The notes beneath the pieces are model-generated. The model ran no database searches, was not told where the DNA came from, and saw only the letters and a program-made list of their open reading frames with translations. This document shows positions 1 to 7,465 of a DNA stretch of 64,000 nucleotides, piece by piece. The stretch covers positions 1,736,001 through 1,800,000 of the forward strand of contig NZ_VCQN01000001.1 in NCBI RefSeq assembly GCF_005938125.1, in the 5' to 3' direction. This DNA is from Bacillus sp. BHET2. GTDB taxonomy: Bacteria > Bacillota > Bacilli > Bacillales > Bacillaceae_B. The position numbers were made by a program, and so were the translations under genes. Within the stretch, counting starts at the first letter, position 1; each line of letters opens with the position of its first letter.

Positions 1-152
1 CAGGACAATCAGTCTTCCATTTCCATATGCACTTCATTCCACGCTACGGCAACGGCGATGGCTTTGGGGCCGTGTGGAAAACACATAATGATGACTACAG
101 TCAGGAAGATTTAAAAGAAATTGCCGATTCAATCTCACAGCAGATGTCATAA
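1..152 (+). CDS. hit: HIT family protein, C-terminal part (Hit/YhaE-like)
   Basis: Only the last 49 codons are present; the open frame begins at base 3 and ends at TAA 150-152. The peptide starts GQSVFHFHMHFIPRY, which carries the His-x-His-x-His active-site triad of histidine-triad nucleotide hydrolases/transferases. The tail is a short acidic helix. In B. subtilis the hit gene sits at this place, upstream of trpP, so synteny supports the call. An intrinsic terminator follows directly. The start of the gene lies outside the window. Confidence 0.85.
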   Translation, partial: GQSVFHFHMHFIPRYGNGDGFGAVWKTHNDDYSQEDLKEIADSISQQMS

Positions 153-162
153 CGTATAAAAG

Positions 163-200
163 GGCTGATCTCTTATCACAAAAGGGATCAGCCTCTTTTT
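163..200 (+). terminator. Rho-independent terminator after hit
   Basis: Arms GGCTGATC (163-170) and GATCAGCC (186-193) form an 8-bp stem, followed by a T-rich run. It separates hit from the trpP promoter. Confidence 0.8.
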
Positions 201-215
201 GCGAACGTTACATCT

Positions 216-243
216 TTGACATTATCCTTCAATATGTTATAAT
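216..243 (+). promoter_or_regulatory. SigA-type promoter of trpP
   Basis: TTGACA at 216-221 and TATAAT at 238-243 both match consensus exactly, with a 16-bp spacer. It lies about 80 bp before the trpP start, which leaves room for the leader holding the TRAP-like triplets. Confidence 0.8.
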
Positions 244-278
244 GTACCTATCTTTTCGCTAATGGCAATAGTGCACAT

Positions 279-323
279 TAGGAGAAGCAGAATTAAAGTT
301 TAGTTTAGTTGAGGAGAGATGAG
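279..323 (+). promoter_or_regulatory. TRAP-type (NAG)n binding site over the trpP ribosome site
   Basis: NAG triplets begin at 296, 301, 306, 311, 316 and 321, an exact 5-nt period (AAG, TAG, TAG, GAG, GAG, GAG). Further triplets lie upstream at 279, 282, 285 and 288. The B. subtilis tryptophan-activated RNA-binding protein TRAP binds G/UAG repeats separated by 2-3 nt, and it is known to repress trpP translation by covering the Shine-Dalgarno. Here the repeats overlap GAGGAG and end three bases before the ATG, so the same control is inferred. Confidence 0.8.
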
Positions 324-325
324 AA

Positions 326-862
326 ATGAATACAAAAACACTTGTATCCCTATCTTTATTAGTAGGGATTGGGGCTGTCCTGCACACAGTGATTCCTGGA
401 ATTTTCTTAGGAATGAAACCGGATATGATGTTGACGATGATGTTCTTAGGCATTATTTTATTCCCGGCGAAGAAAAACGTATTGCTTTTAGGTATTTTAA
501 CAGGAGTTATTTCAGGATTGACTACACAGTTCCCTGGAGGATTCTTACCAAACCTGATTGATAAGCCAATCACTGCATTCGTTTTTTACGGATTATTCTT
601 GGCTACAAAGAAAATCACTCGTTCAATTGTAGGCGCTTCTGTTCTAACTGCTATCGGTACACTCGTATCAGGAAGTGTATTCTTGCTTTCTGCATATGTG
701 ATTGTTGGCCTGCCTGGAGCTTTCTTCGCTCTATTCGCAGCTGTCGTACTTCCGGCTACCCTTGTGAACGCTGGAGCAATGTTCGTTGTGTATCCGATTA
801 TCAACGGTATCTTAAAACGTTCAACCATTCGAGAAGCTGTCACAACAGAACAGCTATCCTAA
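326..862 (+). CDS. trpP: tryptophan transporter TrpP
   Basis: A 178-residue, strongly hydrophobic protein with about five membrane segments, closely matching the TrpP (YhaG) family in length and in features such as the GMKPDMMLTMMFL and TTQFPGGFLPNLIDKP segments. It is thought to import tryptophan across the cytoplasmic membrane. The ATG at 326 follows GAGGAG with a proper gap. Promoter, TRAP-like leader and a strong terminator make it a single-gene unit, with translation probably repressed when tryptophan is plentiful. Position between hit and yhaH matches B. subtilis. Confidence 0.92.
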   Translation: MNTKTLVSLSLLVGIGAVLHTVIPGIFLGMKPDMMLTMMFLGIILFPAKKNVLLLGILTGVISGLTTQFPGGFLPNLIDKPITAFVFYGLFLATKKITRSIVGASVLTAIGTLVSGSVFLLSAYVIVGLPGAFFALFAAVVLPATLVNAGAMFVVYPIINGILKRSTIREAVTTEQLS

Positions 863-878
863 TTGAAATCATAGAAAC

Positions 879-926
879 GCCCTCCATTTAATGTGAACCT
901 TCACAAACAAAATGGAGGGCTTTTTT
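879..926 (+). terminator. terminator after trpP
   Basis: Perfect 11-bp arms GCCCTCCATTT (879-889) and AAATGGAGGGC (910-920), followed by six T residues. It may also stop the convergent small gene at 930-1124. Confidence 0.9.
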
Positions 927-929
927 CTA

Positions 930-1124
930 TCAACTGACCGCAAACCATAAAAGTATTCCAATAAGAAACGTGATCACCCCACCGGAACCCATTATAGTTG
1001 CACGCTTTTTCAATATATTCTTAGGAGGATACATTCCTGGCCTTTGAATGCTAATGAAGTTATACACCATACTTAGAAATAATACGCCACTGAGAGCAAA
1101 GAAACCAAAGATTATCCCGTCCAT
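930..1124 (-). CDS. small two-helix membrane protein, unknown function
   Basis: A 64-residue protein with two hydrophobic helices (about residues 3-24 and 46-63) joined by a basic loop containing RPGMYPPKNILKKRA. The ATG is preceded on the minus strand by a strong GGAGGAGG site, which supports real translation. It is convergent with trpP and divergent from yhaH. I do not recognise the family and cannot assign a function. Confidence 0.6.
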   Translation of the reverse strand: MDGIIFGFFALSGVLFLSMVYNFISIQRPGMYPPKNILKKRATIMGSGGVITFLIGILLWFAVS

Positions 1125-1201
1125 TATGTTAGAACCTCCTCCTCTCCACCACCTCTTATCTTTATTTTTATGCGGTCAAAGAGTAAGATATGAGCCGCCT
1201 T

Positions 1202-1226
1202 GTTTCAATCTGTTCTAAAAGGGAAA
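1202..1226 (+). promoter_or_regulatory. candidate SigB-type promoter of yhaH
   Basis: GTTTCA (1202-1207), a 13-bp spacer and GGGAAA (1221-1226) resemble the SigB consensus GTTTAA-N12-14-GGGWAW. It lies 65 bp before the yhaH start. YtxH-type proteins are often stress-induced, which fits, but this is inference from sequence. Confidence 0.45.
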
Positions 1227-1290
1227 AGGAGAATACATACTGATTGTAGAAATATAGTATTATAGAAATAGAATATCGAGGTGAATAACA

Positions 1291-1662
1291 GTGAATAAAA
1301 AATCTCTTGCTTACGGCCTTTTAATCGGTGGAGTAGTTGGAGGAGTCGCTTCCCTTCTTTCATCCCCTTCATCCGGAAAGGAAATCCGTGCACAAATCAA
1401 AGAAAAGAAAGACGATTGGACTGAAGTCATTGAAGACATGAAAGGTCATATTAGTGAATTGAAAGAATCCATCGGCACTCTCTCTGGGGAAGGAAAGGAA
1501 ACTGTCCTCCAGCTTTCGAAGGATCTTCAAGCTTCCTTCAAACAATGGCAGGCTTCAACCGAGCCGAATAACCAAAGGCTTCAAGAAGAAATCCAGTCCA
1601 TCCAACGAACGATTGAAGACTTAGAGAAGTCGATCAACTCTGCTAATACGTCGAATCAATAA
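1291..1662 (+). CDS. yhaH: YtxH-domain protein YhaH
   Basis: A 123-residue protein that begins with an alanine/glycine-rich hydrophobic helix (LLIGGVVGGVASLLSSPSSG) typical of the YtxH domain, followed by a long, charged coiled-coil region to the end. It is probably anchored in or associated with the membrane. The start is GTG at 1291, supported by GAGGTG eight bases upstream. Placement between trpP and hpr is as in B. subtilis yhaH. Function in the family is unclear, although members are linked to general stress. A SigB-like promoter lies upstream and a terminator downstream. Confidence 0.85.
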   Translation: MNKKSLAYGLLIGGVVGGVASLLSSPSSGKEIRAQIKEKKDDWTEVIEDMKGHISELKESIGTLSGEGKETVLQLSKDLQASFKQWQASTEPNNQRLQEEIQSIQRTIEDLEKSINSANTSNQ

Positions 1663-1670
1663 CAGGATCT

Positions 1671-1711
1671 CCCGCATGCCTTACAACCATTAAAGGCTGC
1701 GGGGGTTTTTC
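1671..1711 (+). terminator. terminator after yhaH
   Basis: Imperfect stem CCCGCATGCCTT (1671-1682) with AAAGGCTGCGGGGG, followed by TTTTTC. Confidence 0.75.
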
Positions 1712-1929
1712 TTTATCTGTTTCCCCTGCAATCACTACTCCTTTCCCCACTAATATAACAACCAACTTCACGAAAAACTCCTCAATTTAATAATAAAATA
1801 TTTTTTCTTCCTAACTTCTTTCAATATAATGATGATCTTTATAAATCCCTTCATCACGGTATTCCTTCCGCATTTATTTCATGTAAAACAGTAGATATTC
1901 AAGCCAAATATTATATACTTCTAAAAATT

Positions 1930-1958
1930 TTGTCAATTTAGCCTTTATTAATTATTAC
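1930..1958 (+). promoter_or_regulatory. candidate hpr promoter in a 400-bp AT-rich gap
   Basis: The gap 1712-2118 has no convincing ORF and is very AT-rich. TTGTCA (1930-1935) and TATTAC (1953-1958) with 17 bp between them are the best SigA-like pair. The transcript would then have a leader of about 155 nt before the preferred hpr start. Confidence 0.35.
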
Positions 1959-2118
1959 TTTATTGGCATAATAAAATATAAGCGCTTTCTTTTTTTAGAT
2001 AGTTGTTTCAAAGAGTCATTTGGCCACTGGCTACACGAAAGCGTAAACTTTCTTGAATACAACCATCAGTACGGAACAGACTACAGAAAAAGATTTTCTA
2101 GCAAAGTGGGTGAATGAG

Positions 2119-2694
2119 ATGAAGGAAAGAGAATTTACATTAAAAGAGGCAATGCTTTTCAGTCAAAGAATGGCTCAGCTTAGTAAAGCTTTGTGGAAAG
2201 CCATCGAAAAGGACTGGCAGCAATGGATCAAGCCATACGACTTAAATATCAATGAACATCATATTCTCTGGATTGCGTATCATTTAAAGGGTGCTTCCAT
2301 TTCGGACGTAGCCAAATTTGGTGTTATGCATGTGTCCACAGCATTTAATTTCTCGAAGAAATTAGAAGAGCGAGAACTATTGGAGTTTTCTAAACGGGAG
2401 AATGATAAGCGGAATACGTATATTCAATTAACAGATAAAGGGGAAAAAATTCTTCTGGAGTTAATGAAGAACTATAAGCCTGAAAGCCATTCGATCTTCC
2501 AAGGCGTTTCTCCCTTACGTGAACTATATGGAAAGTTTCCGGAAATGATCGAAATGATGACGGTTGTGCGGAATATCTATGGAAATGACTTTATGGAAAT
2601 TTTCGAAAAATCGTTTCATAATATTGATAATGATTTCTCAGATGACAACGGGAAACTTGGGGAACTCTTCCAAGATGAAGAAGAACTGGCTTAA
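2119..2694 (+). CDS. hpr: MarR-family transition-state regulator Hpr (ScoC)
   Basis: Strongly conserved with Hpr/Sco[37 protein letters not shown], then the winged-helix recognition region [18 protein letters not shown] and [14 protein letters not shown]. Hpr is a repressor of extracellular protease and sporulation-related genes. The frame is open from a TTG at 2053 without any ribosome site. The ATG at 2119 is preferred because AAGTGGGTG ends six bases before it and because the conserved family sequence begins just after it; this gives 191 residues. It is convergent with yhaI, one base away. Confidence 0.9.
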   Translation: MKEREFTLKEAMLFSQRMAQLSKALWKAIEKDWQQWIKPYDLNINEHHILWIAYHLKGASISDVAKFGVMHVSTAFNFSKKLEERELLEFSKRENDKRNTYIQLTDKGEKILLELMKNYKPESHSIFQGVSPLRELYGKFPEMIEMMTVVRNIYGNDFMEIFEKSFHNIDNDFSDDNGKLGELFQDEEELA

Positions 2695-2695
2695 G

Positions 2696-3025
2696 TTACA
2701 AGCTCTTCTTTAACTGTTTCATCAAAGCAGGATAAATGTCTTGGGTTATGCAGCTATCTACTACTTCATGCACGTCAAGACTTGCATGGAGCTCAGCTTC
2801 AAATTCCTTGAAAAGCGGAGTATTATACACAAATCCTTCCGCTTTTTGCTTTTCAATTTTCATGCTCAATCTATCACAAGTATTGAAGAATCTCATTACT
2901 TCTTTCTCTGATAACCCTTTTCGAATGATTAACCGATGAAATGGAAAACCGTTCTCAGGAATCATATCAGCCATCAATCGCTGATAATATTCAAGTTTCT
3001 CTATTCTTTTTATTAATTCATTCAC
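2696..3025 (-). CDS. yhaI: YhaI family protein (DUF1878)
   Basis: About 109 residues, helical and charged, with the family features RIEKLEYYQRLM, FPFHRLIIRKGLSEKEV and LDVHEVVDS. It is cytosolic with no signal or membrane segment. B. subtilis YhaI of similar length lies at the same place. The frame opens at a GTG that is inside the AGGTGA ribosome site, so the next GTG at 3025 is preferred. Function is unknown. Confidence 0.8.
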   Translation of the reverse strand: MNELIKRIEKLEYYQRLMADMIPENGFPFHRLIIRKGLSEKEVMRFFNTCDRLSMKIEKQKAEGFVYNTPLFKEFEAELHASLDVHEVVDSCITQDIYPALMKQLKKSL

Positions 3026-3208
3026 ACTAATCACCTGCTAAAATTCTCTTATTCTTATTGTACAAAACTATAACATACCTGTCTTCAAAACAATCCCAAA
3101 AAAATAAGAAAAAAACGTTCCAAAATGTATTGATTTTTTCCGGCAATCGTAATAAAGTATGTAAAGCACTTAATTAACAACTATTCGTCTAATGGAGGCG
3201 ATTTTTTT

Positions 3209-3745
3209 ATGCATTGCTGGAAAACAATCAACCTGGAAAAACAATTTGGATTTTACCGAGTCTTTTTACTTTCATCCATCATCATGATGATGGTATTCTC
3301 ATTTATATACGTACCGATTAACTTGCTATTTCCGAGCGCATTCTACGATAGTCATTTTCTTGGCTTTTTCGTAGGACTGATGAGTATATATCCATTGCAT
3401 AAGTTTTTTCACATCGTACCTATTTTACCGTTTGTGAAAAAAATAAAGTGTAAATGCAATCGGAAATTGTATCTATTGCCGATACTTTCATTGCGGGTGG
3501 ACCAGCCCATTTCAAAATACCGTTATTTGGTGGCACTTGTTGCTCCCTTCTTCGTATTAAACAGTATTTTGCTATACGGATGCTTCCACTTCCCGCATTA
3601 TTCCCATTACTTTACGATGCTGCTCGCATTTCATTCTGGCATCTGTGCCATTGACTTTATTTATGCAAAACAGCTGATGGATTCTCCAAAGAATGCATTA
3701 ATTGAAGAAAATGAAGATGGATATGAAATATTGATTTATCAGTAA
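3209..3745 (+). CDS. yhaJ: DUF3267 membrane protein (YhaJ-like)
   Basis: A 178-residue membrane protein with about four hydrophobic segments (near residues 20-40, 47-65, 105-125 and 132-150). It contains PLHKFFHIVPILP, an H-x3-H arrangement at the place where DUF3267 proteins carry a putative metal-binding HE-type motif; the glutamate is not present here, so protease activity is doubtful. GGAGG lies upstream of ATG 3209. Position after hpr-yhaI suggests the B. subtilis yhaJ counterpart. Function is unknown. Confidence 0.7.
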   Translation: MHCWKTINLEKQFGFYRVFLLSSIIMMMVFSFIYVPINLLFPSAFYDSHFLGFFVGLMSIYPLHKFFHIVPILPFVKKIKCKCNRKLYLLPILSLRVDQPISKYRYLVALVAPFFVLNSILLYGCFHFPHYSHYFTMLLAFHSGICAIDFIYAKQLMDSPKNALIEENEDGYEILIYQ

Positions 3746-3805
3746 GGATGATGGATGGCCATTGAAGTAATTCACTCGATGGAAGAAATCATCCTTCTCA
3801 TTTTT
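3744..3805 (+). terminator. possible terminator after yhaJ
   Basis: Arms AAGGATGAT (3744-3752) and ATCATCCTT (3788-3796), followed by CTCATTTTT. The loop is long, so this is less certain. Confidence 0.4.
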
Positions 3806-3943
3806 AAAGAGGCGATTTTCAAGAACGCTGCAGGCATTTCTGTTTAAAATGCTTTGTTGACGATTTAGGCAGTACTCTCGCTACCATTCGGAGAAATAAT
3901 TTGGTAATGTATAGTCTATAGGAGATAACGGGGAGGGGTTTGG

Positions 3944-4123
3944 ATGATCTCCATGTTTTTAGTTTTTGCTGTTTTCATCTTATTTTATATAAATAAAATG
4001 ACAAACGCATTATGTTTACAAAAAGAAATACCTGAAGAACGCCAACCTAAGGTGTTTAGAACCATCAATATACTAATCACTATACTGCTGATTTCTTCTT
4101 ATATTGAGATATTATTTACATAG
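3944..4123 (+). CDS. small two-helix membrane protein, unknown function
   Basis: A 59-codon frame that encodes an N-terminal helix (about residues 3-16), a polar middle part containing LQKEIPEERQPK and a C-terminal helix (about 40-58). ATG 3944 is preceded by GGGGAGGGG with suitable spacing. Transcription probably comes from the region after yhaJ. I do not recognise a family; hairpin topology with both termini on one side is likely. Confidence 0.55.
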   Translation: MISMFLVFAVFILFYINKMTNALCLQKEIPEERQPKVFRTINILITILLISSYIEILFT

Positions 4124-4165
4124 TAGACAAAGATAAGCGGAAACGGCTCGATCAGAGGCGACAAG

Positions 4166-4222
4166 CATAAGTTAAACCTACGGGAAAGGCTAACGTTGCC
4201 TTTTTGGTAGGTTTAACTTATG
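4166..4222. repeat. long hairpin, probable interspersed repeat
   Basis: Perfect 16-bp arms (4166-4181 and 4207-4222, CATAAGTTAAACCTAC and its complement) enclose a smaller stem AAAGGC/GCCTTT. GC-rich flanks (about 4138-4165 and 4223-4245) look unlike the surrounding AT-rich DNA. No ORF spans it. It resembles short palindromic repeats scattered between genes in Bacillaceae, which is an impression to be tested by counting copies in the genome. Confidence 0.55.
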
Positions 4223-4335
4223 ACCACGTGCGGGGGGGCTAGTAGCAGTATCAGATAGTATTGACCTCTAAGCAATCCTCATACGATCCCTAGTCATCCT
4301 CACTTCACTATCAATGCCTCCATTGACCCCCATAG

Positions 4336-4370
4336 TAAAAAGCAGACCCGAAAAAAAACGGATCTGCTTA
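4336..4370 (-). terminator. terminator after the first SscA-like gene
   Basis: On the minus strand AGCAGATCCG pairs with CGGGTCTGCT around an eight-T loop and is followed by TTTTTA. It ends the leftmost small spore gene. Confidence 0.75.
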
Positions 4371-4385
4371 TTTTATCTATTTAAA

Positions 4386-4472
4386 TTAGCAAACGTATGC
4401 TGCACCAATGATGATCAACAAAATGAATAAAACTACGATTAACGCGAAACCTCCGCCGTAAGCACCTGACAT
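4386..4472 (-). CDS. SscA/YjcZ-family small spore protein, copy 1
   Basis: A 28-residue peptide: a short glycine-rich start (MSGAYGGG) followed by one hydrophobic helix (FALIVVLFILLIIIGAA) and YVC. This is the typical YjcZ/SscA plan; SscA (YhzE) in B. subtilis is a mother-cell small protein needed for proper spore coat assembly and its gene also lies just before prsA. GGAGGA precedes the ATG. It is the first of three adjacent copies. It is too short for most ORF callers. Confidence 0.85.
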   Translation of the reverse strand: MSGAYGGGFALIVVLFILLIIIGAAYVC

Positions 4473-4511
4473 ATGCGCTTCCTCCTTTCATGTATGAAAA
4501 GCCATATGAGC

Positions 4512-4547
4512 AAAAGGGGCCAGCCTTTTCTGAAGGTATTGCCCCCT
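4512..4547 (-). terminator. terminator after SscA-like copy 2
   Basis: On the minus strand GGGGCAATACC pairs with GGCTGGCCCC, followed by TTTT. Confidence 0.6.
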
Positions 4548-4589
4548 CTTACAGTCATTATCCGATGAATCTATTCCCTGAGGCTAAAA

Positions 4590-4673
4590 TTATAGCCATG
4601 CTGCACCCACAATGATTAACAGGATGAACAGTACTACGATTAACGCGAAACCTCCGCCGTAAGCATTACCCAT
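4590..4673 (-). CDS. SscA/YjcZ-family small spore protein, copy 2
   Basis: A 27-residue peptide, MGNAYGGG followed by the same hydrophobic core (FALIVVLFILLIIVGAA) and WL. It is nearly identical to copy 1 over the helix, even at nucleotide level. A CAAAGGAGGTGG site precedes the ATG. The family is expressed late in sporulation. Terminators at 4336 and 4512 suggest that copies can be transcribed separately. Confidence 0.85.
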   Translation of the reverse strand: MGNAYGGGFALIVVLFILLIIVGAAWL

Positions 4674-4761
4674 AACTTTCCACCTCCTTTGAAGCGCTAA
4701 TTTATCTTATTCAAGTTAGTTGCCATTTGTCTTGGAGTAATGTCAAAAATTTAATTTTTTT

Positions 4762-4848
4762 TTAGCAAATAAATGCGGCACCAACGATGATTAATAAGAT
4801 GAACAGCACTACGATCAACGCGAATCCGGAATTGTATCCACAGCTCAT
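4762..4848 (-). CDS. SscA/YjcZ-family small spore protein, copy 3
   Basis: A 28-residue peptide beginning MSCGYNSG and continuing with the shared hydrophobic core and FIC. It differs most in the first eight residues, where a cysteine is added. AAGGAGG lies seven bases before the ATG and a SigK-like promoter lies 30 bp further upstream. It is the copy closest to prsA, hence the positional match to B. subtilis sscA. Confidence 0.85.
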   Translation of the reverse strand: MSCGYNSGFALIVVLFILLIIVGAAFIC

Positions 4849-4878
4849 ATTTATTACCTCCTTTTCTCTCTTCGCTCT

Positions 4879-4908
4879 TATCATATGAAGGAACCTAGGA
4901 AATGGGTG
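4879..4908 (-). promoter_or_regulatory. SigK-type promoter of SscA-like copy 3
   Basis: On the minus strand CATATGATA (4887-4879) fits the SigK -10 consensus CATAnnnTA. CACC (4908-4905) fits the short mACm -35, with 17 bp between. This agrees with the known late mother-cell expression of sscA. Confidence 0.65.
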
Positions 4909-5035
4909 TGTAAAATGCCCATTTTTCTGAAGATTAGTTTGGAAAATATTTTTTAAAATGGAAAAAGTGTGTTATAGTATGGTTTGTAGAAATTTGACAA
5001 GCTATCAAACGAATATATTGTAGGAGTTGGTCACC

Positions 5036-5986
5036 ATGAAAAAATGGATCATTTCAGTATCTTTGGCTGCTGGAGTCGTTGGACTTGCTGGATGTAGCGG
5101 AGACGGTGCAGATGGAAGCAGTGACGTTGTTGCAACAACTAAAGCTGGAGACGTAACAAAAGATGAACTTTTCAAATCAATGAAGCAAAAATTCACTCCA
5201 CAAATGGAACAAGCCCTTCAGGAACTAGTTTATACAAAAGTACTTGAAGAAAAGTATGATGTGTCTAAAGAGGAAGTTGATGAAAAGCTGAATGAGGCGA
5301 AAGATCAATTGGGTCCTCAATTCGATATGTTCTTAAAACAATATAATCTGGATGAAAAATCATTCAAACAGTACTTAAAGCTACAATTACTTCAAGAAAA
5401 AGCGGCAATTTCCGATGTGAAAGTAACGGATAAAGAGGTTAAAGATTACTTCGAGAAATGGAAGCCGGACATTCAGGTACGTCATATCCTTGTAGAAGAT
5501 GAAAAGACGGCTAAAGAAGTAAAGCAAAAATTAGCTGATGGCGCAAAATTCGAAGATCTTGCTAAGGAATACTCCACTGATCCCGGTTCTACTGAAAACG
5601 GTGGAAGCCTTGGGTGGGTAGACTACGCTGGTCGTCAAAATTTCGTTCCTGAATTCTCAAAGGCTCTGGACACTCTTGAAGTAGGTAAAGTAAGCGAGCC
5701 GATCAAGACAGAATATGGTTTTCATATAATTGAAGTGACAGACAAAAAAGAAAAGAAATCCTTTGACGAAATGAAAAAGGAAATCGAAAAAGAATTGAAG
5801 CTTTCCAAAGTGGATCCTCAAAAAATCCAGGAAGCGATGAAAGCTGAAATCGAAAAAGCTGATCTTGATATTAAAGATAAAGATTTGAAGAAATCATTTG
5901 ATCAAGTATTGAATCCACCAGCGGCTCCTGAAGGCGGAGAAACACCTGCACCTGAAGGTCAAGCCCCAGCAACTGAAAAAGAATAG
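5036..5986 (+). CDS. prsA: foldase lipoprotein PrsA
   Basis: A 316-residue lipoprotein with signal peptide and lipobox LAGC (Cys about residue 20), so it is anchored outside the membrane. An N-terminal SurA-like helical part is followed by a parvulin PpiC peptidyl-prolyl isomerase domain (about 142-240; VRHILVEDE, FEDLAKEYSTDPGS, GGSLGWVD, YGFHIIEV) and a C-terminal helical region ending in a Pro/Glu-rich tail. PrsA folds exported proteins. A TTG nine bases upstream overlaps the AGGAG site, so ATG 5036 is the start. Position after the sscA genes matches B. subtilis. Confidence 0.95.
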   Translation: MKKWIISVSLAAGVVGLAGCSGDGADGSSDVVATTKAGDVTKDELFKSMKQKFTPQMEQALQELVYTKVLEEKYDVSKEEVDEKLNEAKDQLGPQFDMFLKQYNLDEKSFKQYLKLQLLQEKAAISDVKVTDKEVKDYFEKWKPDIQVRHILVEDEKTAKEVKQKLADGAKFEDLAKEYSTDPGSTENGGSLGWVDYAGRQNFVPEFSKALDTLEVGKVSEPIKTEYGFHIIEVTDKKEKKSFDEMKKEIEKELKLSKVDPQKIQEAMKAEIEKADLDIKDKDLKKSFDQVLNPPAAPEGGETPAPEGQAPATEKE

Positions 5987-5992
5987 TAACTT

Positions 5993-6031
5993 AAAAGGAC
6001 TGATGGCCATATGTGGCCATCAGTCCTTTTT
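5993..6031 (+). terminator. terminator after prsA
   Basis: A long near-perfect stem, AAAAGGACTGATGGCCA with its complement around TATG, followed by TTTTT. It may also serve the convergent yhaL gene. Confidence 0.9.
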
Positions 6032-6041
6032 GATTGATATA

Positions 6042-6221
6042 TTAAGACGTTAGCTGACGTCTTTTTTCTTTCTCCTCTTCCATGCGATGAATATAAACTT
6101 CTCCTTCTTTTTCAATCCATTCATCTTCCAGCGTCTTTTCTTCCTTCGCTGATTTTATCGTCATAAAGGCACTCCCGAAAATCCCTGCTACAACCAAATA
6201 CATCCAAATAGGTAGTGTCAA
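6042..6221 (-). CDS. yhaL: sporulation protein YhaL
   Basis: A short membrane-anchored protein: one N-terminal helix (LPIWMYLVVAGIFGSAFM) followed by a charged helical tail (EEKTLEDEWIEKEGEVYIHRMEEEKEKRR), the YhaL plan. AAGGAG sits directly against the ATG at 6230, too close to use it; the TTG at 6221 lies nine bases after AAGGAG and is chosen, giving 59 residues. Longer starts up to 6293 lack a ribosome site. The gene lies between prsA and yhaM as in B. subtilis. Confidence 0.7.
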   Translation of the reverse strand: MTLPIWMYLVVAGIFGSAFMTIKSAKEEKTLEDEWIEKEGEVYIHRMEEEKEKRRQLTS

Positions 6222-6300
6222 TTGCTTCATCTCCTTGTAGGTTTGTCCTCTTTTATTTACACTATATGAGGACAAGGATGAATTAATGACCATATTATTG

Positions 6301-6330
6301 AAAAAGGACCCGATCTATTGACCGGGTCCT
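6301..6330 (-). terminator. terminator after yhaM
   Basis: Stem GGACCCG/CGGGTCC (6306-6312 and 6323-6329), followed on the minus strand by TTTTT. Confidence 0.85.
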
Positions 6331-6338
6331 GTCACTAA

Positions 6339-7280
6339 TCATTTATGAAACGTTGGTTTGTAGAAGGAACGATTATCAAGAGCGAATACTCTTTCTGTGT
6401 ACTCACCTGGTTTCACCCGTTCAAGGGCACGATCGAGCATATTCATTTTTGCATCCACATTATCAATGTAGTGCAAGATCTCGGCCTCACGGATGAGAGG
6501 TGGCTTAGGACTGCCCCACTCCGCTTTACCGTGATGACTTAACACAAGATGTTGAAGGATCATGACTTCTTCCCCTTCTATTCCCAGCTCATCGGCCGCT
6601 TTCCCGATTTCATTCACCATAATGGAGATGTGCCCGATTAAATTCCCTTCGATCGTATAGGTAGTCGAAGTTGGACCTGATAGCTCGATGACTTTTCCTA
6701 AATCATGAAGGATCACTCCTGCATACAAAAGGTCTGAATCGAGGGAAGGGTACAGTCCTGCTATTGCCTTTGACAGGTCAAGCATCGATACAACGTGATA
6801 CGCAAGACCGGATACGAATTCATGATGGTTCTTTGTGGCTGCCGGATATTCAAAGAAAGGCTTTTGGTATTTTTTGATCAGATGCCTTGTGATTCGTTGG
6901 ATATTTGGATTTCTCATTTCAAAAATATACTGAGTGATCTTACTCGTCATTTCCTCCATACTCACTGGAGCTGTTTCGAGGAAATCTGAAATCGCAAAAC
7001 CGTCTGTTGGAGATGCCGGTCGAATCTGTTTGATCTTTAGCTGACTCTTTCCACGGTAACTATGTATATCACCGACGACCCTTACAATTGTTTCCGGCTG
7101 GTAAGCCTTCTCATCCTGCTCAGATGCATCCCAAAGCTTCGCTTCCATATCTCCGCTCTTATCTTGCAGAATCAGCGTTAAAAACGGCTTTCCTGTATTT
7201 GTCGTGCCTTTTGTCATTTGCTTGATTAAAAGGGGTAAATCTATCGTCTCACCAACATTAAAATGTGTGATACCAGACAT
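6339..7280 (-). CDS. yhaM: 3'-5' exoribonuclease YhaM
   Basis: A 313-residue protein with an N-terminal OB-fold nucleic-acid-binding domain (about 10-90; [20 protein letters not shown]) and an HD phosphohydrolase domain (about 160-280) with [15 protein letters not shown], the HD pair in [12 protein letters not shown], and LSHHGK. YhaM is a metal-dependent 3'-5' exonuclease acting on RNA and single-stranded DNA. The frame opens six codons earlier, but GGAGGAG lies six bases before ATG 7280. In B. subtilis it is joined to yhaN-yhaO; here an MFS gene lies between. Confidence 0.92.
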   Translation of the reverse strand: MSGITHFNVGETIDLPLLIKQMTKGTTNTGKPFLTLILQDKSGDMEAKLWDASEQDEKAYQPETIVRVVGDIHSYRGKSQLKIKQIRPASPTDGFAISDFLETAPVSMEEMTSKITQYIFEMRNPNIQRITRHLIKKYQKPFFEYPAATKNHHEFVSGLAYHVVSMLDLSKAIAGLYPSLDSDLLYAGVILHDLGKVIELSGPTSTTYTIEGNLIGHISIMVNEIGKAADELGIEGEEVMILQHLVLSHHGKAEWGSPKPPLIREAEILHYIDNVDAKMNMLDRALERVKPGEYTERVFALDNRSFYKPTFHK

Positions 7281-7429
7281 GTCTTCTCCTCCGTTCAACT
7301 TTTATCGTGTTTTTAGTATATCATATTTTGATAGGAAACAAGGGTTGAAAGGGCTGGTGAGGGGACTGTTGTGCCAAAATGCGAACTCTCCCTTATAGAT
7401 CTGTCCCTCTTCTCTCTCACCTATACCAA

Positions 7430-7460
7430 AAGAAGAAACCGCCTCTAATCAGAGACGGTT
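7430..7460 (-). terminator. terminator after the MFS gene
   Basis: Stem AACCGTCTCT/AGAGGCGGTT on the minus strand, followed by a TTTCTTCTTTT run. Confidence 0.7.
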
Positions 7461-7465
7461 CCAAC

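Noticed and set aside
1978-1992. A cre-like AGCGCTTT stretch upstream of hpr
   Set aside because: Only 12 of 14 positions fit and both outer bases that matter are wrong, so it is too weak to call.
2053-2118. A TTG-initiated N-terminal extension of Hpr by 22 residues
   Set aside because: No ribosome site precedes the TTG, the extra residues are not part of the conserved family, and ATG 2119 has an acceptable site.
4994-4999. A perfect TTGACA just before prsA
   Set aside because: It lies only about 20 bp before the ribosome site, leaving no room for a -10 and a transcript start; the TATAGT at 4973-4978 is a better -10.
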